Assembly (NCBI GenBank): GCA_033085395.1
Contig: JANQBS010000091.1
Coordinates: forward strand, 1-64,000
Reading direction: 5' to 3'
Source: Xanthoparmelia taractica
Taxonomy: Eukaryota; Ascomycota; Lecanoromycetes; Lecanorales; Parmeliaceae
Length of the DNA: 64,000 nucleotides
Below the pieces are notes generated by a model. The model searched no databases and was not told the origin of the DNA. It saw nothing but the letters and a program-made list of their open reading frames with translations. The translations under genes and the position numbers were made by a program. Of the stretch, positions 56,757 to 64,000 are shown one piece after another; within the stretch, counting starts at the first letter, position 1; every line of letters starts with the position of its first letter.

Positions 56757-58385
56757 ATGTTGACAACAAATAGACGAGTCATGTCGAAAAGGTACATGGA
56801 TCCCGACAAGGAGCGAGTCAATTGCGAGGGAGAACGTATCATCGAAACCCCTACCGACTTTGTCACGCTCGGTGAGTAAGCTGTCCTGCTGATACCACGA
56901 TTTGCGGCTCAGCAGCTTGCAGGCATGTGTATCATTGGTAAGGTTTTCTCAACTCCACTTTCCAGACATAGGCTTTTTCCAACTGGTTAGCAGACGACAT
57001 CTATCAACAATCACCGCCCAAGCTGCTCCATTCCAACGTACTTGGAGGCGCGGGGGTCTATGCCGCCCTTGGCGCGAGGCTTTTCCGGGGAGAAGACATC
57101 CATGGAGAGAACGGCTGTAAGTCTGTTGGTATGATCGTACATGAAGGTAGCGATTTCCCAGTGGATGCAAAGGCCGAGCTTGAGTCTTGGCACCTGAGCA
57201 GCCTTTTCGTCAAGACACCACAACGCTTGACCACTCGTGGGAAGAACACCTACTCGGGGGGAATCCGTGGTAAGTAATTGGTACCATCTTGTAGAAGCGA
57301 TGCCGACCCTTATTGAACCAGACTTTGAGTTCCTTACTCCTAAGATCCAGTACGTATCTTTGCATTTATATGTCCTCTTCTGGGCCAAATCTTGAGTCTC
57401 AAGACATTCCTTGGGACTCTACACCCTCCAAACATGTTCATACAGGCCCCTCCAATGGGCAACACTGACTACGGAATTGTAACCCAGGGTCGATCACACA
57501 ATGCTCAGCGCTCATTTTTTGACGTCTAAAAGCTACCACCTCATTTGCACTCCCAGTCGATGCATTGGGCTTGTCAAAGGCATCATGAATCGACGAAAGG
57601 CTTTCACAAATGAAAACCCACAGTTGAGCTCTGGCATACTCGAAACGCCGTTCATTGTGTGGGAGCCTATGGAGCACTGCTGTCGGCCTAGCCAATTGCC
57701 ATCAGTCCTTGAGGCAATGGATTTTGTGGATGTGTTTTCGCCTAATGACCATGAATTGTCTGCCCTGTTCAAGGAAGAGGACCGGGGTGATGGCAGCATA
57801 GCTCAAAAGGACCTCCAACAGTACTGCAAGACGCTCCTCGAGCAGGGGTTTGGACCTAAGCCGAGTGCGGTAGTGGTCCGAATGGGAGAAGACGGTTGCT
57901 TTGTAGCCTCTCATACTCGAAATCTTGCTTTGCCAGCGTACTTTACGCCGTTGAAGAATATGAAACAGGATTCTTGGGTAAACAAAGTTGTTGATCCGAC
58001 TGGGGGCGGCAATGCATTCCTGGGAGGCTATTGCGTAGGGTTGCTGATGGAAGGGTGGCGCGATCTTGGGCCCGGCCTCACTCCTTTCGAAGGTGCTGCA
58101 TTAACCGGTTCTATCGCCGCCAGCTTTGCTATTGAGCAATCCGGAATGCCAAAGTTGACTTATCCTGAAGGAAGAGAGCTGTGGAACGGTGAACGAAGTC
58201 TCGATCGCTTAGATGTGATGCGAAAACGAGTTGAGAAGCTCGAGATTCCTCATGCCACAGGCGAGCTCTTCGACGAGTTTTCACCATGGGAAATCTCAAA
58301 GAGACCTGCGGCAAACAATACAACGCCCCAAAATCTGGTGCCCAGGCGAACTACGATCAAGGACGCAAGGGCGCGACTTTCATGA
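56757..58385 (+). CDS. MAK32: Mak32-like PfkB-family kinase
   Basis: Five exons (56757-56871, 56923-56937, 56994-57269, 57322-57349, 57488-58385) give 443 residues in one frame. The N-terminal part reads TPTDFVTLGMCIIDDI, followed by a VLGGAGVYAALGARLF block typical of PfkB sugar kinases. Then come TTRGKNTYSGGIRDFEFLTPK and SKSYHLICTPSRCIGLV. The C-terminal nucleotide-binding signature is VVDPTGGGNAFLGGYCVGL, in which the usual GAGD is replaced by GGGN, as in the Mak32 subfamily. The catalytic Asp is therefore substituted by Asn; whether it phosphorylates a sugar is unclear. Yeast Mak32 is named for maintenance of a double-stranded RNA virus; the general role is unknown. Exon 2 of 15 bp and exon 4 of 28 bp are unusually short but needed to keep frame. 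Confidence 0.85.
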
Positions 58386-58566
58386 TGACAAAGGTTTCAG
58401 CAATTGGAGACGTACCAAAGCCCGTCATTGCCTTGCCCTCAGTACGTGTCGAAGAAGGTCATGAGGGATAGCATAAGGATATAGCGCAATATTCTACACT
58501 TTGTGATACTCATATGCTGGTTGTTCATCCGTGACGCCGGCAACACCTAGTTGCATCCACCAGTCA

Positions 58567-59034
58567 TTATTGCTGCCCTTTCGCCGCTGCTTCCTTCGCA
58601 GCTTCTGCCCGTTCATGTTCTCTGATTTGCTTGCTCCAACTGGACCAAACCACATCAGCATTTGCGCACCCCAGTTGTAGAGAAAACGATTGTCCGTACT
58701 ATCGACTTGGGAAAAATCTCCCCTTCTCGGGCATTCTTGGCCTGAACTCCCGCTCCGCACTAATGCTGAATGCAATTGCCGTGATCCCAAGGACGACCAC
58801 CCCCATTATAGCTGTGTTGGCTTTCCAGTTGGCTGGCTGTGCATACCATCCCCCGGACGGTGACCAGACATGCTTCGGATATCTATAAACAGATAAGCCA
58901 ACTGCGCTTGAATGGAACCTCCAGAGCCGTCGGATCTGCAATCGCTGCGTCACTTACGGTATCTTTCCTCCACTTGAATGCGAGATTGAAGCCCCTTTCG
59001 ACTCGGCCGACTTGAGCGAGTGGTCCTTCTCCAT
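58567..59034 (-). CDS. Small single-pass membrane protein, 110 residues
   Basis: Three exons (58958-59034, 58700-58882, 58567-58639; introns 75 and 60 bp with GTAAGT and GTACGG donors) join to 110 residues. The N-terminus carries KIPYPKHVWSPSGGWY and AQPANWKANT, then a membrane helix (AIMGVVVLGITAIAFS) followed by SAEREFRPRMPEKGRFFPSR and YWSKQIREHERAEAAK. The pattern (short N-terminus, one helix, charged C-terminal helix) resembles small mitochondrial inner-membrane proteins of fungi. I recognise it as a conserved family but cannot name it. It lies between convergent and divergent neighbours: 181 bp from the Mak32-like gene end and about 230 bp from the mL44 start. Exons are too short to appear as complete frames, so it is easily missed. 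Confidence 0.8.
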
Positions 59035-59267
59035 TGCGCGTGGCAATTAAAAATCATTCAAGCACGAAGAGGAGATGTTGAGAAGGTGCGGACGCTGTCC
59101 AGAGTCTTGGCATTGGAATTGATCGACGAACCCGTTTTAGCTCGAGAATTTTAAGATGCAGAGATGCACCAGCTTCAACATCAACTCACAATCTCGAATA
59201 TCTCCAAGGAACAGCCGTCAAGCAATTGGGTGCAGGTTGAGGAAAGAAATTCTTATCATATGCCTAC
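59035..59267. promoter_or_regulatory. Shared divergent promoter (small membrane protein / mL44)
   Basis: Only 233 bp separate the two start codons. If the small protein is mitochondrial, a common promoter with a mitoribosomal protein would fit; this is an inference. No motif is identified. Confidence 0.45.
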
Positions 59268-60536
59268 ATGAAAGGCTTGCGCCTCCTGCCATGGAGCGGC
59301 TCAGTCCTCTCACCACGCACGAGACCATGCTGCTTCCTCTACAAATATCAAAATCTATATCGAGCTCAATCTTTCAATCATCTTCGCCTTCAATCTTCCG
59401 CTGCAGTACCAGTTACAGCCATCCCAGAGCCAGAAGATGACGTCGAGCCACCCAACTCAACTCAATACACCCCCCTTCCATCTCCACCACCCTCACGCGC
59501 CCATTCCTCGGCTCGGCTCTCCGCCCTACATGCTCGACTCGTTCTCCCTCCTCGCCTTCCGCTAGAAACTCTTGCGCGCTGCCTCATCGACCCCACAGCG
59601 GATATTAATTCTGATTTCAACAATGCCTCCCTCGCCGTACTCGGCTACGACCTCTTGGGCTACTACACCTCCGAAGCCATCCTCTGCCGCTACCCCCGTC
59701 TCCCTACCGAAGTCACATTTGCCGCTATGTACGCCTACTGCGGGCCCAAAACACTCGCCGCCCTTGCGCGAGAGTGGGGCGTTGCAGTGGCGGCAGCGCC
59801 AGGGGAGGAGGTCGATCCTGGCTTCCTACAATGCACAAGGGAGAAATCGGGCAATGCAAGCGTAAATGGCACTGGCACGCAACTCAAAGACCTCCCCCCA
59901 GTCGCCGAGGGCCTCAGCACGCGACCTAATCCGGAGCGGCAGGCAAGGGGCTGGCGCCGAGGTGCGAGTAGCAAGACCGTCTATGATGATTACTTCGGCG
60001 ACGAAATTAAGCGCACTGAGACCGACTATGCCGAGCGACCCGAGTTGCGAGAGGAAGACGCCCTGCGGAAGGCTGAGAAGGGAACAACATTAGAACTAGC
60101 ATCCACGAGGTTCGTGAGAGCGCTCATGGGTGCTGTATACCTACACGCTGGGAGGAAGGCTGCCTATAACTTCTTCAAGGCGCATATACTCAGCCGGCAT
60201 TTGAATGTGAGCAAGCTGTTCGAGTTTCGCCAACCGACGAGGGACCTGAGTAAGTTGTGCGCGCGGGAAGGGTTTGAAAGTCCAGTGGCGAGAATATTGA
60301 GTGAGACTGGGAGAAAGAGTCGACATCCTGTCTTTGTGGTTGGTGTCTTTGCCGGGAAGGACAAACTTGGAGAGGGGTCGGGGAGTAGTCTGGATGAGGC
60401 CAGGTTCAGAGCTGCCGTGGGTGCATTGAAGGGTTGGTATCTGTACAGTCCGATGAAAGTGAGGGTGCCCAGCGAGGCCACTGTTGGGAAGCCTTGGGAG
60501 CCGGTATTCGTTGACGGTGGAGAGGTGATCGTATGA
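59268..60536 (+). CDS. MRPL3: Mitochondrial large-subunit ribosomal protein mL44 (MRPL3)
   Basis: A single exon of 422 residues. The N-terminus is basic and without acidic residues (MKGLRLLPWSGSVLSPRTRP), a likely mitochondrial presequence. Residues about 98-180 hold the RNase III-like fold of mL44: PLETLARCLIDPTAD, FNNASLAVLGYDLLGYYTSE and YPRLPTEVTFAAMYAYCGP. A charged insert follows, then the rest of the domain (TRFVRALMGAVYLHAGRKA and FFKAHILSRHL). The C-terminal double-stranded RNA-binding domain spans about residues 325-400 (FVVGVFAGKDKLGEGSGSSLDEARFRAA). It is a structural ribosomal protein and lacks RNase activity. Start choice: the first Met gives the presequence. Confidence 0.92.
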   Translation: MKGLRLLPWSGSVLSPRTRPCCFLYKYQNLYRAQSFNHLRLQSSAAVPVTAIPEPEDDVEPPNSTQYTPLPSPPPSRAHSSARLSALHARLVLPPRLPLETLARCLIDPTADINSDFNNASLAVLGYDLLGYYTSEAILCRYPRLPTEVTFAAMYAYCGPKTLAALAREWGVAVAAAPGEEVDPGFLQCTREKSGNASVNGTGTQLKDLPPVAEGLSTRPNPERQARGWRRGASSKTVYDDYFGDEIKRTETDYAERPELREEDALRKAEKGTTLELASTRFVRALMGAVYLHAGRKAAYNFFKAHILSRHLNVSKLFEFRQPTRDLSKLCAREGFESPVARILSETGRKSRHPVFVVGVFAGKDKLGEGSGSSLDEARFRAAVGALKGWYLYSPMKVRVPSEATVGKPWEPVFVDGGEVIV

Positions 60537-60944
60537 GGTTTAAATCTGGAAGCGGGTGGATATACCTGGCCATGACCTTGCCGCTGCAACATACGGGCGC
60601 TTCTTGTGGAAATAATTTGCATGCATCAGCAGGCTTCATTGGGCGGCGTCTAAGCTTGTACATCACATGTATAGACAAAAACGCCCTTCTCCCAAAGAGA
60701 TGTTTGCTCGAGCTCCTTGGTGGTGGTGTGGAAGGCACCCATGAGTCCTTTCCTTTCTAATATTATCATCATCGTATCAAGCTATCCTTGTAGCCAAAAT
60801 CAGTATGTACAAGCAAGGCTGGTATCTGGATACTTGTTGAGGATAGAAAGTCCGAAAGCCATAACCGTTTTCCCTCGATGCGGGCATGATCATCAGCAGC
60901 AAACCCCAGCCAAACGAGCCTCTCCTCTTATTGTCTGATCCACA
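60537..60944. other. Intergenic between convergent genes
   Basis: About 400 bp with the 3' ends of the mL44 gene (+) and of LHP1 (-). Nothing else is seen. Confidence 0.5.
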
Positions 60945-62525
60945 TCACGATTCCTCGACCTTCGCGTCGACCTTTTTGGAGCTTCTCTGCTCCTCTACGC
61001 CATCGTCATCCTCCCGAGCACGCTTCTTCGAGGCTGCATCGGTGGTAGCATCTGCAACAGCTGTAGGCGGGACTGCGGCCGCATCCACTGACTTGACGTC
61101 GTCCTTATGAGAAGTTTCCGTATCGTCTTTGGACTTATCGTCGACCTTTGTGGGTGTATCCTCTGGCTTTCCTACGCTGTCGTCCAATGCAGGGCTTGAA
61201 GTTCTCACTTTGGGAACTCCACTGTCGGAGTGTTAGGGTCGGTCTTGTGATAGGCGGATGACCAATGTCTCTCAAAAAGACATGAACTTACCGCTCGTCT
61301 CTCTTGCTCCTGTCATCGTTCCTGTTTTTAGACCTATCTCGGCCGTTTCTGCCTCGGCCACCTCCTCGGCCGCGTCCTAAACTACCAAATCCCCTGTGCT
61401 TCCCACCATTTCTATCTTTGAAGCCGCTCTTGCGGTCTTCTTCCCGACGAACTCTCCAATCGCGTTCATTAGGCCTTACACGGCCAGCTGCAATCTCATC
61501 AACCTTATCATCGCAATACTGTTTCTTGCTCTTGATCTGCAGCTCGTTGCTTTGCCACTTAGGCTTGGGGTCAAGAGCGAGGAAAGCCTTCTGTGTCTCC
61601 TCGGAGTCAAACTCCACGAAAACACTTCCTTTAAATGTACCGTCATATGACCGCCGTAGACGCACAGAGTTAGTGGACCCGTGCTGAGCGAAGAATGCTT
61701 CAATGTCGAACTGAGTGCTTGGCTGTTCTTCTCCAAAACCTTTTGCGTAGACGCTTCGAGCCATGGTCTTGTCTTCATGAACCTTCTGTATCTCTCCCAT
61801 TGGCTTACCTACCAGACCTTCAGGTAGTGGGGTCTTTCGCTGGATAGCCGTGTCATCTTCGACGACGTTGAGGACGGTACTCTCTTTGAGAGCGTCGACA
61901 ACGGCAGACAAAGGCTGGAAGTGACGCATACGCTTAAATGAATGAATGGTACTGATCGGGACTGGTAGATTTTCATGGCCCTCGACTTTTGTGAACAGGA
62001 ACTTGTCGGTCAGAAGGTTGGAGTCTGAGAAGTAGAACTCGACCTATAATTCTTAGAGCGTATGAAGATGTATAGCATCGGAAAAGTACACACCTGTTTG
62101 CGAATGGCAACGGGATCGCTACTCTCTTGTTGAGAAACAAGATCCGACTTGTTGTTGTGCCTCTTGTGAGGATGATCACCTTGGTTGCCATACTGCTTAC
62201 GAGGTCGGTCGTTCCACTTCTGTCCTTCCCGAACTCTCTTGGAGGTTCCGACCTGCCTTGGGTTCTCGTTTCCGGGTTCTTTGTGCTTCTCGTCTTCCTG
62301 CTGCACTGGGCTCTTGGGACTCTTTCCGTTCGACGCTACTTCGGGATTGTTCGTCTGATGTTTCGAATTAGGCTCTTCAGCCAATCGTTCAATTACATCT
62401 CGAGACTGGTCAAGTGATGGTACTGCAGCTGGGTCCTCGTTTGCAGGCTTAGTTGCCTCTTCCACCTCCATATTGGGTGGGACTTTCTCTGAGTAACTGT
62501 TAGTGTCAAGCGTTGTCTCTTTCAC
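60945..62525 (-). CDS. LHP1: La protein (Lhp1), RNA 3'-end chaperone
   Basis: Exons 62094-62525, 61292-62043 and 60945-61221 (introns of 50 and 70 bp) give 486 residues. After a Glu/Lys-rich disordered N-terminus the La motif begins at IRKQVEFYFSDSNLLTDKF (the first intron falls between Gln and Val) and continues KVEGHENLPVPISTIHSF...LSAVVDALKES. An RRM follows: RSVYAKGFG, VRLRRSYDGTFKGSVFVEF and QKAFLALDPK. A basic tail rich in Arg/Gly/Asn (GRGRGGGRGRNGRDRSKN) and a C-terminal Lys/Asp-rich extension with KKRARED end the protein. La binds the UUU-OH end of RNA polymerase III transcripts, including tRNA precursors. Divergent from NAM9 with about 440 bp between starts. Confidence 0.93.
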
Positions 62526-62962
62526 TATCGAGGGCAGAGAAAGCCCCTTAGATCTTTGAGGGTCTATCAGATCATGAGGTGTGAAGCTAAAGCTGTACCT
62601 TTTATACAGAAGCTCTAATTAGAGGCTCATACGGATACAAATCAAAAAGCTTGGAGATTTCAATGAATGGAACAAATATACAAGTCAAATGGTAGATGGA
62701 TGATAGGGTATAATGATTGAACCTCGAGTCAACGTCCTACTGTAATGTGAAGAATCTTCTGCGAAAAGACTGTTGATCAATTCATCTGGTGCATGATAAT
62801 AAAGAGTCATGGAGAAGTGGGAGTCGGAGAAGCTCTCTCAAACAAGCGGGGCAGTTTTACCCGATTCCGGCTACGGCGAACCACAAATACCCTGCGCCGA
62901 ACGTGAAATACATATCGACGTTGGCCTTGCCCTGACAATCACTTATACAAGATCGATTGACC
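62526..62962. promoter_or_regulatory. Divergent promoter region (LHP1 / NAM9)
   Basis: The 437 bp between the two start codons contain the regulatory sequences of both genes. No motif is recognised. A plus-strand frame (62809-63018) that overlaps the NAM9 start is considered chance. Confidence 0.4.
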
Positions 62963-64000
62963 ATGCGCAAAAGATTTCATGGACTCAAGAGAATAGTACG
63001 TATTTGAACGCCGCATGAGTATGTTGGGGAAATGTATAACGACTTACATTTCCCATAGAAAATTCGACAGTCATGGAACAAATACAACCTGTTCAACCTC
63101 TCTCGAGCCGAAATTCCCAAAACAGCGGAGAAAACCTTTTTTCAACAGAAATGGACCGCCAAGGCTTTGACAAGAGCGTACCATGGCGAAACAGTCAGAG
63201 AGAAGCAGTGGACCAGAATGTTCCGACGAACGATCCGCTCTGTTGTGCCAATGGATTATAAGATGCTGGCAGAGAAGGATGGATCAGAGCAGGCCGAAGG
63301 GAGGGGATCAGGCCTTGAACCTCATCCTGACACGAAACCTAAGCCGTTCCCACGCACACCATACCTCAACATGACATATGCTCCAATTGAGCGCAGGCTG
63401 GATACGGCAATCTTCAGGGCTTTATTTGCAAGTAGTACAAGGCAGGCCCGCCAGTTCGTGGTACATGGATATGTCAGAGTCAATGGGAAGAAGGTCTTCA
63501 TCCATCTCAAGCTGTTTGCTATCAAATAGCTGACTTCATGGTCCGCAGATGATTTATCCGGGTTACCAATTGAATCCAGGCGACATGTTCCAAGTGGAGC
63601 CTGATCGCGTGCTTTACGCCACCGGTGCGCCAAAAGATAAGTTCGAGCGTCGTGCTGGCCGCAGGATACGGGCCAAGTCTTCCAAGAAAGCGTCTACCGA
63701 TGAAGAGTCTGAAGATGCCGAGCCCCAAACGCCCAAGTCGACTCCCTCCCCTGGCCCCACCTCCCCTGACAAAACCCCCAAAGAAATCATGCATTCTCTT
63801 CTTACCCAAGCCAAAGAGCTTCTTGCAACCCCTTCAACTTCTCTAACGGCCAAACGAAAGCAAGATCTTCGCGCTTTTCAAAAAAGCGTGAAACGCACCA
63901 TAGGCCGCCCCCAGGCTCTGACAGCGACCTCCCTCGACAGTCAACTAGCGGAGATAGTAACCCGCATGAACGCAGCACCGGTGACCGGGCCAGTATCACC
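62963..64000 (+). CDS. NAM9: Mitochondrial small-subunit ribosomal protein uS4m (Nam9), 5' part
   Basis: Exon 1 62963-62995 (MRKRFHGLKRI), intron of 63 bp, exon 2 63059-63493, intron of 55 bp, exon 3 from 63549 open to the window end (no stop reached, so partial at the 3' side). The sequence reads KIRQSWNKYNLFNLSRAEIP and TRAYHGETVREKQW. The S4 RNA-binding domain is PIERRLDTAIFRALFASSTRQARQFVVHGYVRVNGKK, joined across the second intron to MIYPGYQLNPGDMFQV. The Nam9 family has the S4 domain early and a long C-terminal extension, as here. It is a component of the mitochondrial ribosome small subunit. The start was chosen for the MRKRFHGLKR beginning, which fits the family. The product after about residue 230 is basic and disordered. 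Confidence 0.93.

Overview
The window is nuclear DNA of a filamentous ascomycete (Pezizomycotina). Genes carry short introns of about 49-141 bp with GT...AG ends. Both strands are coding, and the recognisable proteins (Ask1, Stu1/CLASP, Rga-type LIM-RhoGAP, PTEN/Tep1, CAP/Srv2, La/Lhp1, mL44, Nam9) have typical fungal architecture. No organism below this level can be named with confidence.

The window has two halves. Positions 1 to about 32.6 kb form an accessory, repeat-rich, decaying region. It starts with an extremely A+T-rich block (1-2319 and 3534-3890) that looks like repeat-induced point mutation (RIP). This block holds an intact 270-bp MITE with a TA target duplication and a foldback/LTR-like island. 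It is followed by a fungal-rhodopsin-like membrane protein gene (about 4.1-5.3 kb), a broken caspase-like gene (8.8-10.5 kb), an 822-bp hAT-type element with 8-bp target duplication, two ordinary membrane-protein genes (13.0-13.9 and 14.7-16.2 kb), a dead FYV7 copy, a degenerate ~190-bp tandem repeat, a Ulp1-like protease gene with one frameshift, and two head-to-head copies of a zinc-knuckle superfamily 1 helicase. Both helicase copies are broken by in-frame stops, most of which fit C-to-T change in CAA/CAG codons. A tRNA-Met-like sequence lies at 31.5 kb.

From about 32.6 kb to the right end the window is conserved and gene-dense: a small secreted protein, a single-pass membrane protein, ASK1 (kinetochore DASH complex), an LIM-RhoGAP (polarity signalling), STU1 (spindle microtubules), a basic-secretory-protein-type metallopeptidase, a PTEN phosphatase, adenylyl cyclase-associated protein, a Mak32-like PfkB kinase, a 110-residue single-pass protein, mitoribosomal mL44, La protein, and the 5' part of mitoribosomal uS4m (runs off the right end). 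From 34.8 kb on, many neighbours alternate between divergent pairs sharing 230-670 bp promoters and convergent pairs. They are not an operon or a biosynthetic cluster; functions are housekeeping (cytoskeleton, polarity, mitochondrial translation, RNA metabolism).

No convincing novel system was found. The most unusual items are the Ulp1-like protease with a full His-Asp-Gln-Cys set interrupted by a single +1 frameshift, the RIP-marked inverted helicase pair flanked by short direct repeats, and the foldback whose left arm appears to be the point-mutated version of its right arm. Intron positions are read by eye from splice consensus and reading frame, and were checked for frame consistency.
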